From assembly GCA_036226585.1 (NCBI GenBank), contig CP108997.1, forward strand, positions 2,418,001-2,482,000: DNA of 64,000 nucleotides, written 5' to 3'. Below, piece after piece: positions 17,045 to 26,697 of the stretch. The notes below the pieces were generated by a model that was not told the DNA's origin, ran no database searches, and saw only the letters and a program-made list of their open reading frames with translations. This stretch comes from Streptomyces sp. NBC_00708 (GTDB lineage Bacteria; Actinomycetota; Actinomycetes; Streptomycetales; Streptomycetaceae). Made by a program: the position numbers and the translations under genes. Numbering within the stretch: position 1 is the first letter of the stretch; every line of letters starts with the position of its first letter.

Positions 17045-17962
17045 TCAGTGGAACGCGTTCGGGGGCGGCGGCGGTGACGGGCGGGCGGCCGCGTCGTGCA
17101 CGGGGGCCGCGCCGCCGGTGAAGTCCGCGAGCGCCCTGCCGTGTTCGACGCGTCCGGGGTGCGGATCGGTCGCCACCCGGCGGGTGAGCCGCGCGATCTC
17201 GGGCGCGGTGTCGGAGGCGAGCAGCACGGCGTTGCCGAAGCGGCGGCCCCGCCAGACCGTGGGGTCGGCGGCGAGGGCCAGTTCGGGGAAGACCGTGGCG
17301 GCGGTGGCGATCTGGCCGCGCAGATGGGCCAGCGGCGGCCCGTCCGCGAGGTTGGCGGCGTAGGTCCCGCCGGGCTTCAGGACCCGGCGCACCTCGGCGA
17401 GGAACTCGGTGGTGGTCAGGTGGGCCGGCGTACGGGCGCCGCTGAAGACGTCCGCGATGACGAGGTCGGCCCAGCCGTCCTGGATCTTCCCGAGTCCGGC
17501 GCGGGCGTCGGTGGACCTGACCCTGATCCTGGCCTGCGGGTCCAGCGGCAGTTCGCGGCGCACCAGCTGCACGAGGGCCGCGTCCACCTCGATGATCTGC
17601 TGGGTCGACCGGGGGCGGGTGGCGGCGATGTACCGGGCGAGCGTGAAGGCCCCGCCGCCCAGGTGCACCACGTGCAGCGGCTGCCCGGCGGGGGCGACGA
17701 GGTCGGCGATGTGCCCGATCCGGCGCTGGTACTCGAAGGAGAGGTACGCGGGGTCGTCGAGGTCGACATGGGACTGCGGGGCCCCGTCGATCGTCAGCGT
17801 CCAGGCACGGCGGCGCTCCCGGTCGGGCACCAGCTCGGCGAGGCCGCCGTCCACGGGCTCGGAGACGTTGCCCGCGGGGGCTCCGCGGCCCGCGCGCTGC
17901 TTGCGGTCGCCGCCGGCCGCTCCTCGACGTGCCACTGCTTCTCGCCCCTGCCCACTGCTCAC
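17045..17962 (-). CDS. Spermidine-synthase-like class I methyltransferase-fold protein
   Basis: 305 residues. The Rossmann-fold core includes the nucleotide-binding glycines VVHLGGGAFTLARY, the acidic strand end IIEVDAALVQLV, and DLVIADVFSG, matching the spermidine synthase-like family common in Actinobacteria. It is cytoplasmic, with a basic disordered N-terminus of ~35 residues and a Pro-rich C-terminus. Many such proteins lack proof of aminopropyl transfer, so substrate is unknown. The start is GTG 17960-17962. It is convergent with the upstream secreted-protein gene, 13 bp apart. Confidence 0.82.
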   Translation of the reverse strand: MSSGQGREAVARRGAAGGDRKQRAGRGAPAGNVSEPVDGGLAELVPDRERRRAWTLTIDGAPQSHVDLDDPAYLSFEYQRRIGHIADLVAPAGQPLHVVHLGGGAFTLARYIAATRPRSTQQIIEVDAALVQLVRRELPLDPQARIRVRSTDARAGLGKIQDGWADLVIADVFSGARTPAHLTTTEFLAEVRRVLKPGGTYAANLADGPPLAHLRGQIATAATVFPELALAADPTVWRGRRFGNAVLLASDTAPEIARLTRRVATDPHPGRVEHGRALADFTGGAAPVHDAAARPSPPPPPNAFH

Positions 17963-18032
17963 CGTGTCCGGGACGGGCCGATCCGCGCGGCCCGCCGTCC
18001 GGCCATTATCGGTGCGGCGGGGGCGGTCCGGC

Positions 18033-18425
18033 TCAGCGGCAGTTGTCGGCGGCCTCGATCAGCCGGGCGGCCTGGTCGAGCGCGTCGCGCAGCACGGCCG
18101 GGTCCGTGACCGGAGTGTCCGCCGCGGGCGGCAGCAGCCAGCCGCTGCCGGAGACCGGCGGCTCGGCGGGGATACGGAGCCCGCGGCCGTCGGTCCGCGT
18201 ACAGGCACTGCCCGGTACGTCCCAGCCCTGCGCGGTGCCCGGCGGCACCAGGAAGCCGAGGGTGTCGCAGGTGCCGTCGTGGATGACCGGCCCCACGGCC
18301 TCCCGCGCCGCGCGCCGGCGCAGGATGTCGACGGCCTCCAGCCCCTGCCGGGCGGGCACGGTCACCAGATCGCAGGGTTCGTCGGCGGACGCCGTACCAC
18401 CCGTCGCCATGTCGATGTGCAACAA
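18033..18425 (-). CDS. Conserved streptomycete hypothetical protein
   Basis: About 130 residues with no recognised domain. Features are CDLVTVPARQGLEAVDIL near the N-terminus, GFLVPPGTA and GSACTRTDGRG in the middle, and a helical C-terminus ending EAADNCR. The two Cys-containing strands resemble a small prim-pol-associated or regulator-partner protein seen in streptomycetes, but I cannot name it. A TTG start at 18425 is preferred because AGGAG lies seven bases upstream; ATG 18410 is an alternative. It is divergent from the XRE-TPR regulator at 18661. Confidence 0.65.
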   Translation of the reverse strand: MLHIDMATGGTASADEPCDLVTVPARQGLEAVDILRRRAAREAVGPVIHDGTCDTLGFLVPPGTAQGWDVPGSACTRTDGRGLRIPAEPPVSGSGWLLPPAADTPVTDPAVLRDALDQAARLIEAADNCR

Positions 18426-18660
18426 GGGACCTCTCCTCTCATCGCCGGAGCCGCGTTCCGTCTCCACAGGGACCAACGCGCCGACCACGTCAAGGGCTAC
18501 GGTGCGACACCGCCGCAAAGGGTGGCAGTTCATGGCGGATCGCGACCGAGATGCCCGCTTCATCCGGAAACGCTGCGTGTGCGACTCGTCACAGCAGGTA
18601 CGTTCTTGCTCCGCCGGGACACCGGAAACAACGCCCGGCTCGCACCGAGAGGGCCACGCC

Positions 18661-20058
18661 ATGGTGTCGACAGGGGCAGTTCCCAACCTCGCCTTCCGGC
18701 GGCTGCGCGGACCGCGCTCCGCCGGGGAGTTCGCTGCCGCGGTCCGCAGGTCCGCTCGCGAGATCGGCGAGCAGGTCGCCTGCGACGCCCGGTACATCGG
18801 GCGCGTGGAGTCCGGCGAGATCCGCTGTCCCAACTACGCGTACGAGCGGGTCTTCCTGCACATGTTCCCCGGGACGACCCTGGAGGACCTGGGCTTCTCG
18901 CCCCGCGCATCCGTACGCGGGCGGGCGGCCAGGCCCGCGGCGGACGCCCCGCCACCCCCGACTGCCCCGCCGCTGGAGGCCGGCAGCGACACCGACGAGG
19001 AGAGCGACGTGCTGCGTCGCGTGTTCATGACGAGCGGCACCACCGCGGTGGCGGCCTTCCCTCTGGGTCTGGGCCTCGGCGGCCCTGCCGTCTCCCTGCC
19101 CGTGCAGCGCCGGGTCGGCGAGACGGAGGTGAGCGCCGTCGAGAGAGCCGTGCGGCAGATCCGGGTGCTGGACGACCGGCACGGCGGCGACTGGCTCTAC
19201 CGGCGTGCCTCACAACCGCTGAAGGCGGCGTACGCGCTGCTCGACGCCGGGACCGTGAGCCGGGGCTCCACGGCGGACCGGCTGCACTCGGGCGCCGGTG
19301 AGCTGGCCCTCTCGGTGGGGTGGCTGGCCCATGACTCGGGCCGCTTCGAGGACGCCCGCTCGCACTACGCGGAGGCGCTGGCGACCGCGCGGGTGGCCGG
19401 GGACGCGGCCCTGGAGGCGCACGCGTTCTGCAACACGTCGTTCCTGGCCCGCGACACGGGGCGGCCCCGGGAGGCGGTGCGGGCGGCGGAGGCGGGTCTG
19501 CGTGCCGCCGAACCGCTGGGCTCGCCGCGGCTGCGGGCGCTGCTCGCGCTGCGGGAGGCGGGCGGCCGGGCGGGGCTCGGGGACCGTACGGGCTGCGAGC
19601 GGGCGCTCGGCCGGGCGCACACCGCGTTCTCGCGGGGGCCGTCGGGGGCGGACCCGGAATGGATGAGCTTCTTCCGCGAGGCGGAGCTGGAGATGCTGGA
19701 GGCGCAGTGCTGGGCGGCGCTGGGCGACTGGTCCCGGGCCGCGCGCCACGCGGGCCGGGCGGTACGGCTCCAGGACCCGCACTTCACCCGGAACCTCGCG
19801 CTGTACCGGGCCGAGCTGACCTGCGACCTGGCCCGTGCGGGCCACCACGAGGAGGCGGCGTCGGCCGGCCACGCGGTCCTGGACCTCCTGCACGAGGTCC
19901 GGTCCTCCCGTATCCGCGCCATGCTCATGGACGCGGTGGCGGTGCTGGGCCCGCGCACCGGGGCCGCCCCACGGGTCCGCGACTTCCTGGACCGCTACGA
20001 GGGCGCGGCCGCGCCCAGCCGGCCCAGCCCGGCCCACCCCAGCCCGTCCGGCGTTTGA
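18661..20058 (+). CDS. XRE-type HTH regulator with TPR-like repeats
   Basis: 465 residues. The N-terminal helix-turn-helix (~10-70, CDARYIGRVESGEIRCPNYA) is followed by a disordered Pro/Ala segment (~80-110), then an alpha-helical array (~150-455) rich in TPR-like pairs such as GRFEDARSHYAEALATARVAG. The build resembles the NsdA-like developmental and antibiotic regulators of Streptomyces; the specific orthologue is not certain. The start ATG 18661 has GAGAGG upstream. The last codons and stop lie within a dispersed intergenic repeat (20039-20064), so the C-terminal residues PSPAHPSPSGV are probably repeat-derived. Confidence 0.82.
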   Translation: MVSTGAVPNLAFRRLRGPRSAGEFAAAVRRSAREIGEQVACDARYIGRVESGEIRCPNYAYERVFLHMFPGTTLEDLGFSPRASVRGRAARPAADAPPPPTAPPLEAGSDTDEESDVLRRVFMTSGTTAVAAFPLGLGLGGPAVSLPVQRRVGETEVSAVERAVRQIRVLDDRHGGDWLYRRASQPLKAAYALLDAGTVSRGSTADRLHSGAGELALSVGWLAHDSGRFEDARSHYAEALATARVAGDAALEAHAFCNTSFLARDTGRPREAVRAAEAGLRAAEPLGSPRLRALLALREAGGRAGLGDRTGCERALGRAHTAFSRGPSGADPEWMSFFREAELEMLEAQCWAALGDWSRAARHAGRAVRLQDPHFTRNLALYRAELTCDLARAGHHEEAASAGHAVLDLLHEVRSSRIRAMLMDAVAVLGPRTGAAPRVRDFLDRYEGAAAPSRPSPAHPSPSGV

Positions 20059-20175
20059 GGACGGACCCCTCCGCCCAGGACCGGGGCCCACTCGCTCGGA
20101 CCTCGGCCCCAGGCCCCGGAACGCGCACCGCACCCCGTACGCAACGGTTCCGTCCTCAATCGCCGGACGGGCTGG
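20039..20175. repeat. Inverted pair of a dispersed Streptomyces intergenic repeat
   Basis: Two 26-bp arms, 20039-20064 and 20150-20175, are reverse complements with one mismatch. The core CAGCCCGTCCGGCG is followed by an (A/T)TTGAGGAC segment. This sequence recurs widely between Streptomyces genes (known to me from other genomes). The left arm supplies the stop codon of the XRE-TPR gene. A degenerate third piece, GCCGGACCGGCTGGA, lies near 20250. The repeat probably serves as a structured 3' end or terminator. Confidence 0.75.
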
Positions 20176-20288
20176 GTTGGCCGGGCGCGCCGGCCCCGCC
20201 AGACGCGCCGGAGGGCTGGGTGTCACCGGCGCACCGGCCCCGTCACAGGCGCCGGACCGGCTGGAGTTCGCACCGGTCACCCCATTGC

Positions 20289-20885
20289 TCACCGCTCAAG
20301 ATGCCCCGTGTCGTTCCATTTCTGGATGGCCGGCGCGCCGTACGCCCAGCCGAGGACGGACAGGGACGTCGGGGCCAGCCAGATGCGGGCGCCGAAGGCG
20401 ATGTCCTCGCCCAGCCAGCGCGCGCCCAGCGCCCGCAGGATGTGGCCGTGGGCGAAGACCAGGACGTCGCGGTCGGCCGAGCGGGCCCACTCCACGATCT
20501 CGTCGGCACGGGCCGACACCTGGGCCGTGCTCTCCCCCTCCGGCACCCCGTCGCGCCAGATGAACCAGTCCGGCCGCCCGGCCTTGATCTCGGCCGGGGT
20601 CAGTCCCTCGTACGCCCCGTAGTCCCACTCCATCAGCGTGTCCCACGGCTGCGCGCGGTCGCCGAAGCCCGCGAGCTCGCAGGTCTCGGAGGCGCGGACG
20701 AGCGGGCTGGTGCGGACCTCCACATCACGCGACTCCGCCCACGGCCCCTTGTGCAGCCGCTCGCCGAGGAGCTTCGCCCCCTCGCGTCCGGCGTCGAGCA
20801 GCGGAATGTCCGTCCTGCCGGTGTGCCTGCCGTTGAGGGACCATTCCGTCTGCCCGTGCCGGGCGAGCAGGATGCGCGGTGCCAT
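20289..20885 (-). CDS. Histidine phosphatase (phosphoglycerate-mutase-like)
   Basis: 198 residues. The phosphate-binding RHG is at 9-11 ([10 protein letters not shown]), with a second catalytic His in [12 protein letters not shown] and the acid residue region SRADEIVEW. It matches the broad histidine phosphatase family that removes phosphate from small metabolites; the substrate is unknown. It is cytoplasmic with normal length. The ATG at 20885 has AGGGAGAA upstream. No operon partner is close; the 237 bp to the divergent PAP2 gene hold its promoter. Confidence 0.88.
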   Translation of the reverse strand: MAPRILLARHGQTEWSLNGRHTGRTDIPLLDAGREGAKLLGERLHKGPWAESRDVEVRTSPLVRASETCELAGFGDRAQPWDTLMEWDYGAYEGLTPAEIKAGRPDWFIWRDGVPEGESTAQVSARADEIVEWARSADRDVLVFAHGHILRALGARWLGEDIAFGARIWLAPTSLSVLGWAYGAPAIQKWNDTGHLER

Positions 20886-21122
20886 AAAAGGGTTCTCCCT
20901 GAAAAGCTGGGACCTGGGATGCGGAATCTGAGATCTTGTTCCCATCATCCCGTACCTGCCCATGAGGCAACCCGGGGGGCCGCGACGGCGTCCCACAGAC
21001 CACAGATGAATCCGAGCAGCTGAGGGGTGCCGACCACACCCCCGGGGGACACGCGGCCGACGCGCACCGTACGGTTGAACGCCCGCAGTCGGCCGCATGA
21101 ACACGTGATGGAGAAGTTCCGG

Positions 21123-22094
21123 ATGCCGCACGCCACCAACGCGCCCGCTCCGCTCCACCGGCTCCGCTGGTGGACCGAGCTGCCGCTCCTGGCCCTGGTG
21201 TACGCGGCGTACTCCGGCGGCCGGCTCCTCGTACGGGGTGACGTGTCCACAGCCGTCGACCACGGTCTGCGCATCCTGGACCTGGAAAAGGCGCTGTTCC
21301 TGAACGCGGAGCACCCGCTCAACCGTCTGTTCACGGCGCACGCGTCCATAGGCATACCCTCCGACTTCGCGTACGCCTCCCTGCACTACGTGGTCACCCC
21401 GGCCGTCCTGATCTGGATGTTCCGCCGCCACTCGGCCGCGTACCGCAGGGCCCGCACCTGGCTGATGACCTCGACCATGCTCGGTCTGATCGGCTTCACG
21501 CTGATGCCGACGTGCCCGCCCCGGCTGCTGGACGCGAAGTACGGATTCGTCGACACGATGGCCCAGTACAGCTCGTACGGCTGGTGGGGCACGGAGGCGA
21601 GCGCGCCGCGCGGCATGGGCGGCATGACCAACCAGTACGCGGCGATGCCCAGCCTGCACGTCGGCTGGGCGCTGTGGTGCGGCATCCTGCTGTGGCGCCA
21701 CGCCAAGCACCCGGCGCTGCGGGCCGCGGGCATCGCCTACCCGCTGATCACCACGTTCGTCGTGATGGGCACCGCCAACCACTACTTCCTCGACGCGGTC
21801 GCCGGCTGCGCCGTGATGGGCGTCGGGGCCCTGCTGGCCCGGCCCGTGATCCGCCTGGCCGACCGGGGCAGGGCCGCGGTCCTGCCCCGCTTCTCCCAGG
21901 TGTCCGCGACCACGGAGTCCCCGGATGTCAGTGCCGGGTGCAAGACTTCGGCGGGTGAGCGAATCCCCGGCCAGCGGACCTCCTCCGCAGAACCATCCGA
22001 CGCGGCAGCAGCGGCCGGTCCGCCTGTCCGGGCCGATGTCGCCGCCGACGCCGGACGGACCCCCGACGGGGACCCTGCGGCGGCGTCTCGCTGA
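21123..22094 (+). CDS. PAP2-superfamily integral membrane phosphatase (inositol-phosphoryl-ceramide-synthase-like)
   Basis: About 323 residues with five to six membrane spans. The PAP2 phosphatase motifs are [15 protein letters not shown] (C2 histidine) and [13 protein letters not shown] (C3 His/Asp), as in Aur1/inositol phosphorylceramide synthase-type proteins. The active site would face the outer side and act on lipid phosphates. ATG 21123 is chosen for GGAGAAG upstream; ATG 21108 is an alternative. The last ~70 residues are low-complexity and hydrophilic, and this 3' end overlaps the start of the nuclease gene. Confidence 0.83.
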   Translation: MPHATNAPAPLHRLRWWTELPLLALVYAAYSGGRLLVRGDVSTAVDHGLRILDLEKALFLNAEHPLNRLFTAHASIGIPSDFAYASLHYVVTPAVLIWMFRRHSAAYRRARTWLMTSTMLGLIGFTLMPTCPPRLLDAKYGFVDTMAQYSSYGWWGTEASAPRGMGGMTNQYAAMPSLHVGWALWCGILLWRHAKHPALRAAGIAYPLITTFVVMGTANHYFLDAVAGCAVMGVGALLARPVIRLADRGRAAVLPRFSQVSATTESPDVSAGCKTSAGERIPGQRTSSAEPSDAAAAAGPPVRADVAADAGRTPDGDPAAASR

Positions 22095-23166
22095 GCTGAG
22101 AGGACCGGCGGTCGCCCCGCGCCCGCTGGACGCCCGCGCGCTCGCGGCCCTCGCCGCCAACCCGGGCTGCAAGCGCCGCGCCCTGCTCGACGGCGCCGGG
22201 GTCGACAAGGGTGCGCTCGCCTCCGCGCTGGGCTCACCGGCCCCCTTCGGCCAGTCCCAGTTCGCCTTCATGCGGGGCAACGCCTTCGAGGCCCGGGTCA
22301 AGGCCGACGGCGGTAAGGAGCTGATGCGCCTGCTGCACGAGCGGCTCGGCGGCTCCGGTGAACCGCCGCGTGACGTGGCGGTGCCCGATCTGACGGCCGC
22401 CGGGCCCCAGGGCCGCGCGGCCAGGACCGCGCTCGCGCTGCGGGAGGCGACGGAGGCGGGCGGCTGGGCGCTGCTCGACCACCCGATGCTCGCCCTGGAG
22501 GTCGCGGGCTCGCCCGCCTATCTGGAGCCGGACGCGGTGGTGGTGCACCCCGACGGCACCTGGACGGTCGTCGAGATCAAGTCGTTCCCCATGATCGACG
22601 GCTCGGCGGACGCCGCGAAGGTGGGCGCCGCCGCCCGCCAGTCCGCGGTGTACGTCCTGGCGCTGGAGCGGGTCGCGGAGGTCACGGACGGGGCCCGGGT
22701 GGGCCACCGGGTGCTGCTGGTGTGCCCCAAGGACTTCTCGAACCTGCCGGCCGCCTCCGTCGTCGACGTACGCAAGCAGCGCGCCGTCACCCGCCGCCAG
22801 CTGACCCGGCTCACCCGCATCGAGGAGATCGCGGCGGCCCTCCCCGACGGCGCCAGCTTCGACCCGGAGCGCTCCCCCGAGGACCTGGAGACGGCCGTCG
22901 AGTCGGTCACCGCGGCCTATGCGCCGGAGTGCCTGTCCTCCTGCGAGCTGGCCTTCCACTGCCGGTCCCGGGCCCGCTCCGAGGGGGCCGTCGAGGCGCT
23001 GGGGCGCGGGGTGCGGGGTGAGCTGGGCGGCCTGACGACGGTCGCCGGGGTGCTGGCGGCGGCCGCCGGCAAGGAGGGCGATCCGGCCGACCCCGCGGTC
23101 GCCGCCCTGCGCCGCGCGGCGGCCCTGCGCGCCGAGGCACTGGAGGGGTGCGCCGCATGTCACTGA
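21955..23166 (+). CDS. RecB/Cas4-like PD-(D/E)XK nuclease with candidate Fe-S cluster
   Basis: About 403 residues. The nuclease core has [15 protein letters not shown] (alpha-helical motif), an acidic strand YLEPDAVVV and the signature VVEIKSFPM (ExK), i.e. Asp...Glu-x-Lys. One Cys lies N-terminal ([10 protein letters not shown]) and three C-terminal ([11 protein letters not shown]), the arrangement that binds a 4Fe-4S cluster in Cas4, AddB and Dna2. It is predicted to degrade DNA ends together with the two overlapping downstream genes. The start could be GTG 21955 or ATG 22036; both overlap the preceding gene. The first ~45 residues are disordered. Function in repair or defence is not shown by the sequence. 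Confidence 0.78.
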   Translation: MSESPASGPPPQNHPTRQQRPVRLSGPMSPPTPDGPPTGTLRRRLAELRGPAVAPRPLDARALAALAANPGCKRRALLDGAGVDKGALASALGSPAPFGQSQFAFMRGNAFEARVKADGGKELMRLLHERLGGSGEPPRDVAVPDLTAAGPQGRAARTALALREATEAGGWALLDHPMLALEVAGSPAYLEPDAVVVHPDGTWTVVEIKSFPMIDGSADAAKVGAAARQSAVYVLALERVAEVTDGARVGHRVLLVCPKDFSNLPAASVVDVRKQRAVTRRQLTRLTRIEEIAAALPDGASFDPERSPEDLETAVESVTAAYAPECLSSCELAFHCRSRARSEGAVEALGRGVRGELGGLTTVAGVLAAAAGKEGDPADPAVAALRRAAALRAEALEGCAACH

Positions 23167-24770
23167 TCACCACGCTGGCCCGGCTGGAGGCGGTGGAGAG
23201 CGGGCGCGCCAGGCCGACGGCCACCGTGCGCCACCGCCGGCTGACCGGCCGGCCGCTCGTCCTGGTGCCGCTGACCACGGCGGGCGAGGCGGGCGCCCCG
23301 CTCGGCGCGCTCGTCGGCACGGACCGGGAGGCGCCCCGGCTGCTGGCCGTGGCCCAGCCCCGCGACCGGGACCTGCGCTTCGCGTTCCTCGCCGAGCTGG
23401 CCGAGGCGGTCCTGCCGCACATCGAGTCGTACGCGGACGTCGTCGAGCCGGCCGAGCGGGGCGAGACCGATCCGGCGACCGGGAAGCGCGTCAAGGTCGA
23501 GACCGAGCTGTGCGTGGACGCGGCGCAGCTCGTGGTGCCGAGCCGGGCGGGCATCGAGTTCGTCCGGCTGCTGGGCCGCTCCATGCGCTTCCGCCGCACC
23601 GCCGATGACGACCCGGACACGCCGTATCCGGCGCCCGCCCGGGTGCCGCTGCTCGGGCGCTGGCTGACGCACTACGGCGAGCGGGCCCGGGTCCCCGGCT
23701 CCTCGCTGCTGCTCGCCTGCACGGATCTGCTCAACCGGCACTGGGCGACCGGCCAGTCGAATCTGGAGGACCAGCACCTGGGGGCCCTGCTCGCCTGGAT
23801 CGACCCGCCGGCCGGCGAGTCCGGTGCCGAGGCGGCGCTCCGCGCGGAGCTGGCGCGGGACGCGGCGGGGCAGCTGCTGTGCCCGCCGGCCGGCCCGGCC
23901 ACCGACCCGGACTTCGACAACCGGCTGCTGGCCCCCGCGATCGAGAAGTACGACCGGGCGCGCGCCTCACTGGCGGCGGCCGAGGACGGGCTCGCCGCGG
24001 ATGCCCGGCTCGCGGAGCTGACCGGGGCCGAGCGCGAGATCAGGGCGCTGCTCGCCGGGGTGCTGCGGCCGACCTGGGACGCGGTGTGGCGGGGCCTGGA
24101 CCTGCTGCGGGAGCTGCCCGAGGGGGCCAGGACCGAGGACCGCTGGACCCGGGACCGCTGGTCGTTCACCGCCCACCGCGACCGGGTGCGCTCCGGTGAG
24201 CCGCCGCAGCCGCGCCGGGACGACGCGGTGACGGCCGCCCGCAAGCTGGCCGCGCGCGAGACGGCACAGGCACAGCTGGAGGCACAGGAGGCGCTGGACG
24301 ATCCGCTGGTGCTGGCGGGCCGGCGGCTGGCCGGGGAGGCGTTCATCGGGGAGGTGAGCACGGTGGAGATGGCGTACAGCGAGTCGAAGCGGCCCTCGCC
24401 GCGCCCGCTGGTCACGGTCCGCACGGACGAGCGGCCGCAGCTGGGCGAGGGCGTCAAGGTCTACCGCTCGCTGGACGGCAAGCCGCAGACCGCCCAGTTC
24501 GTGGCGTTCGGCCCGGCGGACGAGGAGGAGGGCGGCGCGCGCTCGCTGGTGCTGCGGATCACCGACCGGATGGGGCGCGGCAAGGAGCCTGCCCCGGGGT
24601 CGGTCCCGGAGCCGGGCGACCGGATCGCCTGGACCCTGTTCGAGCACGACCAGCGCGGCGGGCCGCAGCTGCCGGACGCGGAGGAGACGCCGTGGACCCA
24701 CGGCGGCCCGCCGGGCGGCCCCGAAGCGGCCGAGCTGCCCGACCCCGTGACCCCGGAGGACCTGCTGTGA
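23157..24770 (+). CDS. Middle subunit of nuclease-helicase operon (coiled coil plus helicase-barrel-like domain)
   Basis: 537 residues with no confident family name. The N-terminal half is alpha/beta with ETELCVDAAQLVVPS and a Trp-rich piece RHWATGQSNLEDQHLGALLAW. Residues ~300-400 are helical and charged (stalk-like, KLAARETAQAQLEAQEA), and ~405-510 look like a beta-barrel (EVSTVEMAYSESKRPSPRPL...VKVYRSLDG...DRIAW), which in Upf1/Dna2-type SF1B helicases immediately precedes Walker A. Here the next gene starts with Walker A. The ATG at 23157 overlaps the nuclease stop by 10 bp, and GGAGG lies upstream. I infer that it completes a split helicase. Confidence 0.7.
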   Translation: MSLITTLARLEAVESGRARPTATVRHRRLTGRPLVLVPLTTAGEAGAPLGALVGTDREAPRLLAVAQPRDRDLRFAFLAELAEAVLPHIESYADVVEPAERGETDPATGKRVKVETELCVDAAQLVVPSRAGIEFVRLLGRSMRFRRTADDDPDTPYPAPARVPLLGRWLTHYGERARVPGSSLLLACTDLLNRHWATGQSNLEDQHLGALLAWIDPPAGESGAEAALRAELARDAAGQLLCPPAGPATDPDFDNRLLAPAIEKYDRARASLAAAEDGLAADARLAELTGAEREIRALLAGVLRPTWDAVWRGLDLLRELPEGARTEDRWTRDRWSFTAHRDRVRSGEPPQPRRDDAVTAARKLAARETAQAQLEAQEALDDPLVLAGRRLAGEAFIGEVSTVEMAYSESKRPSPRPLVTVRTDERPQLGEGVKVYRSLDGKPQTAQFVAFGPADEEEGGARSLVLRITDRMGRGKEPAPGSVPEPGDRIAWTLFEHDQRGGPQLPDAEETPWTHGGPPGGPEAAELPDPVTPEDLL

Positions 24771-26101
24771 CGGCCGTATTCGACCCGGGCGCGGCGGCGG
24801 GCCTGGCCACCGCGAGGATCCTGGACGACACGCTGAACGGCACGGCCCGGGGTGTCGTGGTGGACTCCCCGCCGGGCGCGGGCAAGTCGACGCTGGTGGT
24901 GCGCGCCGCGCTGGAGCTGGCCGCGGCGGGCCGCCCGCTGATGGTGGTCGCGCAGACGAACGCGCAGGTGGACGACCTGGTGGTGCGGCTCGCGGAGAAG
25001 GAGCCCGAGCTGCCGGTGGGCCGGCTGCACAGCAGCGACTCCGATCCGTACGACAAGGTGCTGGACGGCCTGGAGAACGTACGCAAGTCGGCGAAGGCGG
25101 CGGATCTGGCGGGGCTGGACGTCGTCATCTCGACGGCGGCGAAGTGGGCCCATGTGAAGAACGTGGAGCCGTGGGGGCACGCGATCGTCGACGAGGCGTA
25201 CCAGATGCGCTCGGACGCGCTGCTGGCCGTGGCCGGGCTGTTCGAGCGGGCACTGTTCGTGGGCGATCCGGGTCAGCTGGACCCGTTCTCGATCGTCGGC
25301 GCGGACCAGTGGGCGGGGCTGAGCTACGACCCCTCGGCGAGCGCGGTGAGCACGCTGCTCGCGCACAACCCGGAGCTGCCGCAGCACCGGCTGCCGGTCT
25401 CCTGGCGGCTGCCGGCGTCGGCGGCTCCGCTGGTGTCGGACGCGTTCTACCCGTACACCCCGTTCCGCAGCGGTACGGACCACGGCGACCGGCGGCTGTC
25501 CTTCGGGGTCGCGTCGGACGGGTCGGCGGCGGACCGGGTGCTGGACGAGGCGGCGGAGTCGGGGTGGGGGCTCCTCGAACTGCCGGCCCGGCACACCCCG
25601 CGCACCGATCCGGAGGCGGTGCGGGCGGTCGCCCTGGTGGTGCGCCGGCTGCTGGACCGGGGTGGCGCGGCCACCAGTGAGCGGTCGCCCGATCCGGCGC
25701 CGGTGACGGCGGACCGGGTCGCGGTCGGCACGGCCCACCGCGACCAGGCGGCGGCGGTGCGCGCCGCGCTGGCGGAGCTGGGGGTGACGGGGGTCGCGGT
25801 GGACACGGCGAACCGGCTGCAGGGCCGCGAGTTCGATGTGACGGTGGTGCTGCACCCGCTGTCGGGCCGCCCGGACGCCACCGCGTTCCATCTGGAGACG
25901 GGCCGGCTGTGCGTGCTGGCCTCCCGCCACCGGCACGCGTGCATCGTGGTCTGCCGCGAGGGCGTGGCGGACCTGCTGGACGAGCATCCGTCGACGGAGC
26001 CGGTCCAGCTGGGCGTCACGGTGAAGTTCCCGGACGGCTGGGAGGCGAACCACGCGGTGCTGGCGCATCTGGCGGAACACCGGGTGGGCTGGACTTGTTG
26101 A
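24767..26101 (+). CDS. SF1B (Upf1/Dna2-like) helicase core
   Basis: 444 residues carrying an ordered set of superfamily 1 motifs: I SPPGAGKSTL, Ia VVAQTNAQVDDLV, II IVDEAYQM, III LFVGDPGQLDPF, V DTANRLQGREFDVTVVL, and VI VLASRHRHACIVV. It begins almost at motif I and lacks the 1B barrel/stalk that comparable helicases carry before or within domain 1A. The upstream gene seems to provide that part. The GTG at 24767 overlaps the previous stop as GTGA, with GGAGGA upstream, so the three proteins are made in concert and probably form a complex. Confidence 0.85.
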   Translation: MTAVFDPGAAAGLATARILDDTLNGTARGVVVDSPPGAGKSTLVVRAALELAAAGRPLMVVAQTNAQVDDLVVRLAEKEPELPVGRLHSSDSDPYDKVLDGLENVRKSAKAADLAGLDVVISTAAKWAHVKNVEPWGHAIVDEAYQMRSDALLAVAGLFERALFVGDPGQLDPFSIVGADQWAGLSYDPSASAVSTLLAHNPELPQHRLPVSWRLPASAAPLVSDAFYPYTPFRSGTDHGDRRLSFGVASDGSAADRVLDEAAESGWGLLELPARHTPRTDPEAVRAVALVVRRLLDRGGAATSERSPDPAPVTADRVAVGTAHRDQAAAVRAALAELGVTGVAVDTANRLQGREFDVTVVLHPLSGRPDATAFHLETGRLCVLASRHRHACIVVCREGVADLLDEHPSTEPVQLGVTVKFPDGWEANHAVLAHLAEHRVGWTC

Positions 26102-26217
26102 GTGCGCCGGGGGCGTGGCCGGGCCGCCGCGCGCCCCGGTGGACGGGAGCGATGCGCCCTTGCGGCGCACGGGACAATGGAGGATGGCCGTCGGGGCCGC
26201 CCGAGGAGGAAGACCAC

Positions 26218-26562
26218 ATGGCACAACCCGAGCGGAGCGAGCAGCAGCGGCTGCGTCCCGCACCCCTGCTGTTCGAGCCGGCCGCGGCCGTCGCGGACCC
26301 GGAGCACTTCTTCGACCTGGAGTCGATGGACGATCCGAAGGAGCTGCTGGAGCGGGCGACGGAACTGGCCCTGGCGTTCCGCGCGGCAACCGACCGCGCG
26401 GTCGAGTTCCAGGCGATAGCCGCGGCCCAGCTGGCCGATCCGCGCCGCTTCGACCGGCTCACGACCGCGGACATCGCGCGGCGGGCGGAGTGGACCGAGG
26501 ACTACGCGAAGAAGATGGTCGAGTTCGGCCGCACCCTGCTGAACGCGCCGCCGTCGTCGTAG
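26218..26562 (+). CDS. Small helical conserved hypothetical protein
   Basis: 114 residues, mostly alpha-helical and acidic, no known domain. The core reads FFDLESMDDPKELLERATEL and then an amphipathic segment ending in WTEDYAKKMVEFGR. The ATG at 26218 has GGAGGAAG seven bases upstream. It follows the nuclease-helicase operon by 116 bp on the same strand and may be co-expressed. It could be a small DNA-binding or accessory subunit, but nothing in the sequence proves this. Confidence 0.7.
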   Translation: MAQPERSEQQRLRPAPLLFEPAAAVADPEHFFDLESMDDPKELLERATELALAFRAATDRAVEFQAIAAAQLADPRRFDRLTTADIARRAEWTEDYAKKMVEFGRTLLNAPPSS

Positions 26563-26697
26563 CGTCCGGCCCGGGGGTGACGCCGGGTACCACCACCGGC
26601 ATATGCCCGCGCGAACCATACTCCTCGCGCGGTTATCGTGTCCCGATTTTCGGCAACTCTCGGAATCCGGTTGATCACTCCCGGTAGACCTGTGCAC

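Noticed and set aside
18033..18833. Longer 266-residue version of the 18.0 kb hypothetical
   Set aside because: The upstream extension would overlap the XRE-TPR start and has no ribosome site; AGGAG supports TTG 18425.
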